Below, one piece after another: positions 1-6,388 of a stretch of 6,679 bases of DNA (position 1 is its first letter; every line of letters starts with the position of its first letter). This DNA is from Bacteroidota bacterium (lineage in GTDB: Bacteria; Bacteroidota; Bacteroidia; Bacteroidales; UBA10428): the NCBI GenBank assembly GCA_029268165.1, contig JAJUGM010000188.1, positions 1 to 6,679 on the forward strand. The letters are read 5' to 3'. The notes beneath the pieces were generated by a model. That model was not told the DNA's origin, did not search any database, and worked only from the letters and a program-made list of their open reading frames with translations. The position numbers and the translations under genes were made by a program.

Positions 1-1
1 G

Positions 2-154
2 TTGATAGATGGAATACAATCTCCCGGTGAACATGTAATAGAATGGAACGGAACAAATTCAGCTGGACAAAGAGTAAGCAGTGGAATTTATTTTTATCAG
101 CTGAAAACACAAAAAGGCTATTCGGTAACAAAAAAAATGTTGCTTTCAGAATAA
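2..154 (+). CDS. C-terminal end of a T9SS-exported protein (5' partial)
   Basis: The reading frame is open from the window edge and ends at a TAA at 152-154, giving 50 residues. They match the end of a type IX secretion system type A sorting domain: a beta-rich stretch with EWNGTNSAGQRVSSG, then IYFYQLKT, then a basic and hydrophobic tail (KKMLLSE). Such domains direct secretion across the outer membrane in Bacteroidota and relatives, where the tail is removed or the protein is anchored to the surface. The tail closely resembles that of the next gene (EWDGTNSKGQKVASGIYFYQLKT), including at DNA level. That fits either two related cargo proteins or simply two copies of this common module. The functional part of the protein lies upstream of the window, so its role cannot be told. 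The next gene starts 21 bp downstream on the same strand, so co-transcription is plausible. Confidence 0.85.
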   Translation: MIDGIQSPGEHVIEWNGTNSAGQRVSSGIYFYQLKTQKGYSVTKKMLLSE

Positions 155-175
155 TTAATAAAAAAGTGACATTAT

Positions 176-2062
176 ATGAAAACTATTAAAACTTTATCAG
201 TAATTGTTAGCTTTTTTATCGTTAAAATTTCAGCTCAAGATGCGGAATTAGTAAGTTATGATATTCCTGATACTGTTATTACCAGTCAGGTATTTCATGT
301 CAAGATTTATATGAGGAATACTGGTAGTATTCCTTGGGGAGAAGGAGATGAAAATACCGGAGCAACGCTTGTTTCTAAAAATCCTAATTTCAATACAACC
401 TGGGGGACATACTTTATTACAATGAGTCAGGGCCAAACAGTTGAACCCGGACAAACATACTGTTTTCAATCATACCTTATGGCTCCGAGCACTCCTGGTA
501 CATATAGCTTTTCCTGGCAATGCCAGAGTTGGCTCCCGGAAGGTGGTTATGTTGATACAACAACTAATTTCTTTGGTGAAACACTAACAGATATTTATAT
601 TACAGTATTACAAAGAGAAGAACTTCCACCAGCAAAACCTCAGCTCAAAGAAACATCAATTGACAGCTCTGATTTTGAATATCGCGGTTCATTCAATTTA
701 CCAGGTTTGCCCGGATACGAACAGACTTTTACAGCTAGCGGTCTTGCTTTAAAGAAGTCAGGCAATAAAAAAAACTTACTAATTATGACAGGGACATACG
801 ATTTTGCTCTTTACGAGGTAGAAATTCCTGAATTGATCAAACCTGTTAAAGGAGAAATGTCAGAATTAAATACTGCTTCAGTTGTAAAAAACTGGGGGGC
901 TCTGGATTTCGGAAATATTGGTGGAGAAAACATCCAGCCAAATGCCGGATTTTGGTATGACAACGATGAAAATATTTTATATTGGACGCACTATAATTTT
1001 TATTTTTCAGGTGGATCTTCTGATTTTCCGATTCTAATGTCAACAAGGCTAAATGATGACGGTACTAAAACAAATTTAAATTATTGGTATCTGCCAAATC
1101 CATTAGAGGCTTTTAAAGGTTATTGGGGAGGAATAATAAAACTATCCGATAATTTTGCACAAACCTATACTGGAGGTAAAAACTTTGCATTAGGATTTGG
1201 CGGTTATTTCAATATGTGCGCTTCAGCAAGCAGGGGGCCAGCATTAGGAGCTATAAATAAACCCCTACCCGGTAATTCGGTGCTAAATCTTACTCCAATG
1301 ATGTATTACCCCGATCCGATTGCTTGTCCAAGACAAGGCAACTATTTCTCGAACGAGGGATATTGGGACACACAGCCAACAGCTCCCTGGGAAGGATGGT
1401 GGGCAGGAGTGGATTTCTGCCGTGCAGGCGTGTTTATTGATTTACCTGATAAAAAAGGATATATGGCTTTTGCATATCAAGGCATAGGAAGAATGGGATA
1501 TGATTTTGGTGGTTATAATACAGATGGAAAATATCAGCACTGCTGGTATTTTTATGATATTGAAGATCTAGGAAATGCTGCTTCAGGCAATTCTGATCCA
1601 ACTAGTATATTGCCCGTTAGATTCTATAAAATCGAATACCCCATTGAAGGTGAATATATTTCAGGTGCTTGTTTTGATGAAGAAACAAGGAACTTATATC
1701 TATATTCCGTAAAACCTGTTATACATGTTTATCATCTTAAAGAAAGTTCAGTTGATGTTAATAAAAATATGGAAGTAACAACAGATTTTTATCTGTCACA
1801 AAACTATCCTAATCCGTTTAACCACTCAACAACATTTCAGTATACAGTACAGAATACTGAGTACGTCGTACTTAAGATATTTGACATCTTCGGTCGTGAG
1901 GTAATAACCCTTGTTAGCGAACAGAAACCTGCAGGTACATACACGGTTGAATGGGATGGCACAAATTCAAAAGGACAAAAGGTAGCCAGCGGAATATATT
2001 TTTATCAGTTAAAAACAAGCAAGGGTTTTGTAAGCACAAAGAATATGGTATTGGTTAATTAA
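176..2062 (+). CDS. Secreted protein: signal peptide, Ig-like (NBR1-type) domain, unknown central domain, T9SS type A sorting domain
   Basis: The 628-residue product starts with a Sec signal peptide (residues 1-20, basic start, hydrophobic VIVSFFIV, probable cleavage in ISA|QD), which supports the ATG at 176; no clear Shine-Dalgarno precedes it, as is usual in Bacteroidota. Residues about 22-146 resemble the NBR1-type Ig-like domain: MRNTGSIPW, VEPGQTYCF, MAPSTPGTYSFSW, and FFGETL before a last strand. Residues about 165-525 form a large domain rich in Trp, Tyr, Phe and Gly (for example GYWGGI, GGKNFALGFGGYFNM, APWEGWWAGVDF). Its opening, with GLAL, NLLIMTG and LYEVEIPEL, recalls beta-propeller-like secreted proteins, but I cannot name the family or see catalytic residues. 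Residues about 537-628 are a T9SS type A sorting domain (QNYPNPFN, LKIFDIFGREV, EWDGTNSKG, ASGIYFYQLKT, KNMVLVN). The protein is probably surface-attached or released. A carbohydrate-related role is possible from the neighbouring sugar genes but unproven. Confidence 0.9.
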   Translation: MKTIKTLSVIVSFFIVKISAQDAELVSYDIPDTVITSQVFHVKIYMRNTGSIPWGEGDENTGATLVSKNPNFNTTWGTYFITMSQGQTVEPGQTYCFQSYLMAPSTPGTYSFSWQCQSWLPEGGYVDTTTNFFGETLTDIYITVLQREELPPAKPQLKETSIDSSDFEYRGSFNLPGLPGYEQTFTASGLALKKSGNKKNLLIMTGTYDFALYEVEIPELIKPVKGEMSELNTASVVKNWGALDFGNIGGENIQPNAGFWYDNDENILYWTHYNFYFSGGSSDFPILMSTRLNDDGTKTNLNYWYLPNPLEAFKGYWGGIIKLSDNFAQTYTGGKNFALGFGGYFNMCASASRGPALGAINKPLPGNSVLNLTPMMYYPDPIACPRQGNYFSNEGYWDTQPTAPWEGWWAGVDFCRAGVFIDLPDKKGYMAFAYQGIGRMGYDFGGYNTDGKYQHCWYFYDIEDLGNAASGNSDPTSILPVRFYKIEYPIEGEYISGACFDEETRNLYLYSVKPVIHVYHLKESSVDVNKNMEVTTDFYLSQNYPNPFNHSTTFQYTVQNTEYVVLKIFDIFGREVITLVSEQKPAGTYTVEWDGTNSKGQKVASGIYFYQLKTSKGFVSTKNMVLVN

Positions 2063-2066
2063 CCAA
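2051..2066. repeat. Perfect 16-bp palindrome over the stop codon
   Basis: TTGGTTAATTAACCAA equals its own reverse complement. It covers the last three codons (Leu-Val-Asn) and the TAA stop of the 628-residue protein gene and runs 4 bases beyond. In RNA it could fold as a 6-bp stem with an AATT loop, followed within a few bases by TTTTT at 2073-2078. This could be a weak terminator or a 3'-end stabilising hairpin, but the stem is short and AT-rich, so chance is a real alternative. Confidence 0.45.
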
Positions 2067-2144
2067 CATTGAATTTTTAATTATCCCTATAAACAACTGA
2101 GCGATTGGTATATTTTTTACTGAAGGAAGATTTAGTTAGTTGTT
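2063..2144. other. Convergent intergenic gap with possible weak terminator hairpin
   Basis: These 82 bp separate two genes that face each other, so both transcripts should end here or overlap. AAACAACT at 2091-2098 is matched by its reverse complement AGTTGTTT at 2138-2145, which would form an 8-bp stem with a 39-base loop. The loop contains TTTTTT at 2112-2118. There is no GC-rich stem followed by a U-tract in either direction, so no classical intrinsic terminator can be called. I see no gene in it. Confidence 0.3.
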
Positions 2145-4580
2145 TTATCCGAGCAACACTTCTATTTCATGCCGGGTATTGGCAGGGAAAATGGGTATTG
2201 CATTACCTTCAGCCACTTTGTTATCAATCATAAGTTTTTTGATACCGCGGCAAACGCCTGATGGATTCTTAATTGTTATGATATATTCAGCTCCCCTGAA
2301 TTTTCTTCTTACGGTGAATTCTTTCCATTGTCCGGGTATGCAGGGATCGATAATTAATTTATCATAGTCCGGTTTAATACCAAGTATATACTGGCTTATA
2401 GCATAGAAGTTCCATGCTGCAGTGCCTGTGAGCCAGGAATTCTTTGCTTCTCCTGGCTTATATGCATCCTTGCCCGCAATCATTTGTGAATACACATAAG
2501 GTTCGGTACGGTGCAGATCGCTGATATCTTCGGTGTAGGCAGGGCATATTTTAGCATAATATTCAAATGCCCTGTCGCCATTGCCAACAATGGTTTCTGC
2601 AATCATAATCCAGGGATTGTTGTGGCAGAAAATTCCTGCATTTTCTTTGTACCCCGGAGGGTAAGAGGTAATTTCACCCATATTGATACGGTAAGTTGTG
2701 AAAGCCGGGTTAACCAGAACGATGCCGTATTTGCAGTCGAGTCTTTCTTTAACTGATTGCAAGGCTTTTACTGCTTTGCCATCATTAATACCAAGCCCTG
2801 CCATAATGCAGAATCCCTGAGGTTCAATGAATATTTTCCCTTCAGTATCTTCTTTAGTCCCTACTTTATTGCCAAAATAATCATAAGCCCTGAGAAACCA
2901 TTCTCCGTCCCAGCCATGTTGTTCAACAGCTTGTATCATAGCGTTAACATGTTGCTGAGCCTTGCCTGCTTCGTCATTTTTACCAATCTTCTGACAAAGT
3001 TTTATATACTCATTTCCATATAACACAAACATTCCACCAATAAATACTGACTCAGCTACCCCGCCTTGTTTGTTTTCAGTTGTCTGGAATGATTCATCTG
3101 GGTTCATTGAAAAACAGTTCAGGTTAAGGCAGTCGTTCCAGTCAGCCCTGCCGATTAGAGGCAGGCCATGAGGGCCCAGATTGTTTACTACATGGTAAAA
3201 TGATACTCTCAGGTGTTCAAAAAGGCTTTTAGCTTTTGACATATCATTATCAAACGGTACCATTTCGTCGAGAATACCAAAGTCACCGGTTTCTTTAATA
3301 TATGCTGTAACGCCAAGGATGAGCCATAACGGATCATCATTAAAATTACCACCTATGTCGGCGTTTCCTTTTTTGGTAAGTGGTTGATACTGGTGGTATG
3401 CGCCTCCGTTTTCAAACTGTGTGGCTGCCAGGTCGAGTATTCTTTGCCGGGCTGCCTGTGGAATGAAATGAACAAAGCCTACAAGGTCCTGGTTTGAGTC
3501 GCGGAAACCCATACCACGGCCAATGCCCGATTCAAAATATGAGGCGCTACGCGACATGTTATAAGTAACCATGCACTGATATTGATTCCAGATATTAACC
3601 ATACGGGTCAGTTTCTCATCAGGATGCTGTAACTGGAATACCGACAGTAATTCGCTCCAGTATTTTTTGAGGTCATTAAATGCATTTAAAACCTCGCCCT
3701 TCCCTTTAAACCGGTCAATTAATTTCTTTGCGTTTGTTTTGTTAATAATACCCGGAGCAACAAACTTTTCATTTTCCTGATTTTCAACATATCCAATCAT
3801 AAAAACAAATTCTTTCTCTTCACCCGGCTTTAAAGTAACGTTTATCATGTGTGATGCCACAGGTGACCAGCCATGAGCTTCGGAGTTTCCTGAATGGCCT
3901 TCAGTAACACACTTAGGGGCATCGAACCCGCTGTAAAGGCCTATGAACGTTTCACGGTCGGTATCATATCCGTCAATTGGGTGATTTACAGAATAAAATG
4001 CATAATGATTTCTGCGCTCACGGTATTCTGTTTTATGATACAGTACGGATCCATCTATCTCTACTTCGCCGGTTGAAAAGTTACGCTGAAAATTTGTGTT
4101 ATCATCAAGCGCATTCCATAGGCACCATTCAACAAAGGAAAAAAGTTTAAACGATTTACTACTGTTTGAATTATTTTTAAGCGTCAGTAACTGCAATTCA
4201 CAATTATAGCCAAGAGGGACAAAAAACAAAACACTTGCCAAAAGGCCGTTTTTTTCGCCTGAAATACGGCTATAACCTAATCCATGTCGGCATTCATATT
4301 TATCAAGTTGAGTTTTCACCGGTTTCCACCCCGGACTCCATATGGTGCCGTTATCATTAATGTAAAAATATTTACCTCCGTCATCGGTTGGTACATTATT
4401 GTACCGGTATCTTGTAATCCTTCTGAGCCTGGCATCGCGATAAAAGCTATATCCGCCGGCTGTATTTGAAATGATGCTGAAAAAATCAGCAGTGCCCAGA
4501 TAGTTAATCCATGGGTAAGGTGTGGCTGGATTGGTAATTACATATTCCCTGTTGTTGTCATCAAAATATCCGTATTGCAT
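2145..4580 (-). CDS. cbp: Cellobiose phosphorylase (GH94, EC 2.4.1.20)
   Basis: This 811-residue cytoplasmic enzyme should split cellobiose with phosphate into alpha-D-glucose-1-phosphate and D-glucose, saving ATP compared with hydrolysis. It has no signal peptide. From memory it aligns over its whole length with characterised cellobiose phosphorylases of about 810-820 residues such as that of Cellvibrio gilvus. Shared landmarks are an N-terminal FDD.NREYVIT and TPYPWINYLG, then AGGYSFYRDARLRR, NIWNQYQCMVTYNMSRSAS (329-347), SGIGRGMGFRDSNQDL (351-366; sugar-binding Arg and Asp), GRADWNDCLNLNCFS (477-491) with Asp483 as the probable general acid, CHNNPW around His653, and WLTGTAAW (716-723), the likely phosphate site. 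The layout is an N-terminal beta-sandwich, an (alpha/alpha)6 barrel and a short C-terminal beta-domain. The length and motifs favour cellobiose over cellodextrin phosphorylase (nearly 1000 residues). Chitobiose phosphorylase and other GH94 disaccharide phosphorylases are less likely. It is transcribed divergently from kduI. Confidence 0.95.
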   Translation of the reverse strand: MQYGYFDDNNREYVITNPATPYPWINYLGTADFFSIISNTAGGYSFYRDARLRRITRYRYNNVPTDDGGKYFYINDNGTIWSPGWKPVKTQLDKYECRHGLGYSRISGEKNGLLASVLFFVPLGYNCELQLLTLKNNSNSSKSFKLFSFVEWCLWNALDDNTNFQRNFSTGEVEIDGSVLYHKTEYRERRNHYAFYSVNHPIDGYDTDRETFIGLYSGFDAPKCVTEGHSGNSEAHGWSPVASHMINVTLKPGEEKEFVFMIGYVENQENEKFVAPGIINKTNAKKLIDRFKGKGEVLNAFNDLKKYWSELLSVFQLQHPDEKLTRMVNIWNQYQCMVTYNMSRSASYFESGIGRGMGFRDSNQDLVGFVHFIPQAARQRILDLAATQFENGGAYHQYQPLTKKGNADIGGNFNDDPLWLILGVTAYIKETGDFGILDEMVPFDNDMSKAKSLFEHLRVSFYHVVNNLGPHGLPLIGRADWNDCLNLNCFSMNPDESFQTTENKQGGVAESVFIGGMFVLYGNEYIKLCQKIGKNDEAGKAQQHVNAMIQAVEQHGWDGEWFLRAYDYFGNKVGTKEDTEGKIFIEPQGFCIMAGLGINDGKAVKALQSVKERLDCKYGIVLVNPAFTTYRINMGEITSYPPGYKENAGIFCHNNPWIMIAETIVGNGDRAFEYYAKICPAYTEDISDLHRTEPYVYSQMIAGKDAYKPGEAKNSWLTGTAAWNFYAISQYILGIKPDYDKLIIDPCIPGQWKEFTVRRKFRGAEYIITIKNPSGVCRGIKKLMIDNKVAEGNAIPIFPANTRHEIEVLLG

Positions 4581-4606
4581 AATGGTTTATTTTAAAATCG
4601 CCCGAA

Positions 4607-4630
4607 TATAAGAATTAATTGTTCTTTATA
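4607..4630. promoter_or_regulatory. Imperfect inverted repeat, candidate operator
   Basis: TATAAGAA at 4607-4614 faces TTCTTTATA at 4622-4630 across a 7-base spacer (TTAATTG). The arms are complementary except for one extra A/T in the right arm. It sits about 27-50 bp ahead of the phosphorylase start, a plausible place for a regulator that acts on this promoter. The AT-rich composition makes chance pairing fairly likely, and no regulator gene lies in the window. Confidence 0.25.
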
Positions 4631-4655
4631 TATGCTTTATTTTAGTTTAACCATT

Positions 4656-4672
4656 AATTTTGTTGAAAAATT
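4656..4672. promoter_or_regulatory. Short inverted repeat upstream of kduI, candidate operator
   Basis: AATTTT and AAAATT are perfect 6-bp arms around GTTGA, centred about 41 bp ahead of the kduI ATG. The left arm overlaps the only TTTG on this strand that could act as a -33-like element. It could be a binding site controlling kduI-kduD, but it contains only A and T in the arms and may be accidental. Confidence 0.2.
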
Positions 4673-4704
4673 GTTATTATTGAAAAAAGTTAAATCATAA
4701 CACT

Positions 4705-5547
4705 ATGGAAATCAATTATCAGGAACGCTTTGCTGTTCATCATGAGGATTTCAGGCACTATACCACTGAGAGCATACGTGACCACTTCCTCATTACCAAC
4801 TTAATGCAACAAGGCAGGATTCAACTTATTTACACACATTATGACAGGATGATTGTCGGAGGAGCAATACCTGTTGGAAAATCGCTTCAACTTGAGCCAT
4901 TTGACCTGCTTAAGTCGTCGTATTTTCTTGAAAGAAGAGAACTAGGAATTATAAATGTTGGAGGAACCGGAAAAGTCAGCGCAGATAATCAGGTTTATAC
5001 CTTGCAGAACAAAGAAGCCCTCTATCTTGGGAGAGGTAATAAAAAAGTTATTTTTGAAAGTGTTGATGCCGGAAAACCTGCTCATTTCTATTTTAATTCA
5101 GCTCCGGCACATACGGCATATCCCAACCGGCAGGTTACACTTGCAGAGGCAGAAATAAGCGATCTGGGGAGCCTTGAAACATCAAATGCACGCAGAATAA
5201 ATAAATTGCTTGTTAACACCGTAATTCAAACATGCCAGTTGCAGATGGGGCTTACCGAACTCAAATCTGGCAGCGTTTGGAACACTATGCCCTGCCATAC
5301 CCATTCACGGCGCATGGAAGTATATTTTTATTTTGAGGTTCCTGAAAATCAGGCTGTATGTCACTTTATGGGACAGCCGCATGAAACCCGGCATATCTGG
5401 GTTAATAATGAACAGGCTGTTTTATCGCCTCCATGGTCAATACATGCTGCTGCAGGTACTTCAAATTATTGTTTTATATGGAGTATGGCTGGCGAAAATC
5501 TTGAATACAGCGATATGGATGTATATCAGCCCAATGAACTTAAATAA
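4705..5547 (+). CDS. kduI: 5-dehydro-4-deoxy-D-glucuronate isomerase (4-deoxy-L-threo-5-hexosulose-uronate ketol-isomerase, EC 5.3.1.17)
   Basis: KduI is a cytoplasmic zinc-dependent cupin isomerase. It converts 5-keto-4-deoxyuronate, formed from unsaturated uronates released by polysaccharide lyases and unsaturated glucuronyl/galacturonyl hydrolases, into 2,5-diketo-3-deoxygluconate. The 280-residue length is close to the 278 of the E. coli protein. The zinc site is intact: CHTHSRRMEVYFYF supplies His198, His200 and Glu205, and the SPPWSIHAAAG stretch supplies His247. These equal E. coli His196, His198, Glu203 and His245 with a constant shift of two. Other family marks are the start (residues 12-33: HHEDFRHYTTESIRDHFLITNL, split around the ESIRDHF core), YDRMIVGGAIP, FLERRELGIINVGG and NKKVIFES. 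The ATG at 4705 gives the usual N-terminus; no strong Shine-Dalgarno is seen. It is followed after 45 bp by the kduD-like gene, which acts on its product, so the two probably form one transcription unit. Confidence 0.96.
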   Translation: MEINYQERFAVHHEDFRHYTTESIRDHFLITNLMQQGRIQLIYTHYDRMIVGGAIPVGKSLQLEPFDLLKSSYFLERRELGIINVGGTGKVSADNQVYTLQNKEALYLGRGNKKVIFESVDAGKPAHFYFNSAPAHTAYPNRQVTLAEAEISDLGSLETSNARRINKLLVNTVIQTCQLQMGLTELKSGSVWNTMPCHTHSRRMEVYFYFEVPENQAVCHFMGQPHETRHIWVNNEQAVLSPPWSIHAAAGTSNYCFIWSMAGENLEYSDMDVYQPNELK

Positions 5548-5592
5548 TTATGAGTGTTTATATACTACATCATCTAAAATAATTACAGGACA

Positions 5593-6387
5593 ATGAAAAA
5601 TAACTTATTCGATTTATCAGGCAAAATTGCATTAGTTACCGGCGGAACACACGGCCTGGGGATGGCTATTGCCGTTGGACTAGCCCATGCAGGGGCAAAA
5701 ATAGTGGTAAATGATATTTCAAAAGAAAAGCTTGATAGCGCAAAGGAGGAATATAAAAAACAGGGTGTTGACGCAGCCACGTTTCTGTTTGATGTTACAT
5801 CTGAAGACTCGGTTGAAAAAGGCATTTCAGCCATTGAAAAGGAGGTGGGTTACATTGATATTCTTGTGAACAATGCAGGAATTATCCGCAGGGTACCTTT
5901 GCTGGACATGGAAGTATCGGAATTTGAACTGGTACTGAAGGTTGATGTGACAGGTCCTTTTATTGTATCGAAACGTGTTGTAAAAAGTATGATAAAGCGG
6001 GGAAGTGGCGGAAAGATAATTAATATGTGCTCGATGATGAGCGAGGTAGGGCGCCACAGTGTTGGTGCCTATGCAGCTGCAAAGGGAGGATTAAAAATGC
6101 TTACTAAAAATATGGCTGTTGAATGGGCAAAGCATAACATACAGGTTAATGGCATTGCACCGGGGTATTTTGCAACAGAACAAACAGCACCTATCAGGGT
6201 TGACGGGCACCCGTTTAATGAGCTGATAATGACCAGGACACCCATGAACCGTTGGGGGCAGCCAGAAGAGTTACAGGGAACTGCAATTTACCTTGCATCC
6301 AAAGCATCCGATTTTGTAACCGGAATTCTGGTATATGTTGATGGTGGTATGCTGGCCACACTCGGTAAAACCAAACTTGAAGATTAA
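5593..6387 (+). CDS. kduD: KduD-like short-chain dehydrogenase: 2-dehydro-3-deoxy-D-gluconate 5-dehydrogenase (gluconate 5-dehydrogenase-like)
   Basis: The 264-residue protein is a classical SDR that probably reduces 2,5-diketo-3-deoxygluconate, the KduI product, to 2-keto-3-deoxygluconate, which then enters the KDG kinase/aldolase route. The Rossmann cofactor motif TGGTHGLG is at 16-23. Asp41 after strand 2 suggests NAD(H). The FDV turn is at 66-68 and NNAG at 93-96. The catalytic triad is Ser147, Tyr160 and Lys164 (CSMMS...YAAAK). KIIN.CSMMSE, YAAAKGGLKMLT and NGIAPGY resemble Bacteroidetes proteins often annotated gluconate 5-dehydrogenase (IdnO), with a C-terminal tail about ten residues longer than E. 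coli KduD (253 residues). The kduI neighbour argues for the KduD role; 5-ketogluconate reduction is the alternative. Asp118 stands where most SDRs have the conserved Asn (VDVTG for VNxTG). ATG at 5593 is preceded by CAGGA at very short spacing, so the ribosome site is weak. Confidence 0.88.
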   Translation: MKNNLFDLSGKIALVTGGTHGLGMAIAVGLAHAGAKIVVNDISKEKLDSAKEEYKKQGVDAATFLFDVTSEDSVEKGISAIEKEVGYIDILVNNAGIIRRVPLLDMEVSEFELVLKVDVTGPFIVSKRVVKSMIKRGSGGKIINMCSMMSEVGRHSVGAYAAAKGGLKMLTKNMAVEWAKHNIQVNGIAPGYFATEQTAPIRVDGHPFNELIMTRTPMNRWGQPEELQGTAIYLASKASDFVTGILVYVDGGMLATLGKTKLED

Positions 6388-6388
6388 A

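Larger units (their letters stand above)
4581..4704. promoter_or_regulatory. Divergent promoter region between the phosphorylase gene and kduI
   Basis: These 124 bp are strongly AT-rich and separate two head-to-head start codons, so promoters for both directions must lie here unless transcription comes from further away. On the minus strand TATATTCG (4602-4609) matches all but one fixed base of the Bacteroidetes -7 element TANNTTTG, but no TTTG sits at the expected -33 distance. On the plus strand TTTTG at 4658-4662 has no good -7 partner. Neither promoter can be placed with certainty. No gene and no riboswitch-like structure is visible. Confidence 0.5.

Noticed and set aside
248..1046. Minus-strand open frames within the exported protein gene (248-469, 846-1046)
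   Set aside because: They are antisense to a gene with clear signal peptide and domain structure and have no recognisable features.
2140..3023. Open plus-strand frames of 75-88 codons at 2140-2367, 2511-2756 and 2757-3023
   Set aside because: They lie inside the phosphorylase gene on the other strand, which is conserved over its full length; their products show no family features.
3894..4469. Open plus-strand frames at 3894-4076 and 4284-4469
   Set aside because: Both are antisense to conserved phosphorylase coding sequence and show no recognisable protein features.
5548..5592. Terminator or promoter between kduI and kduD
   Set aside because: The 45-bp gap has no stable hairpin with T-run and no recognisable -33/-7 pair, so a shared transcript is the simpler reading.
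4955..5596. Second-frame open stretches within kduI (4955-5158, 5333-5596)
   Set aside because: They overlap conserved kduI codons, including the zinc site, in another frame.
5583..6057. Minus-strand open frames antisense to the kduD-like gene (5583-5834, 5827-6057)
   Set aside because: The plus strand carries all SDR motifs here; the antisense products look like translation shadows.
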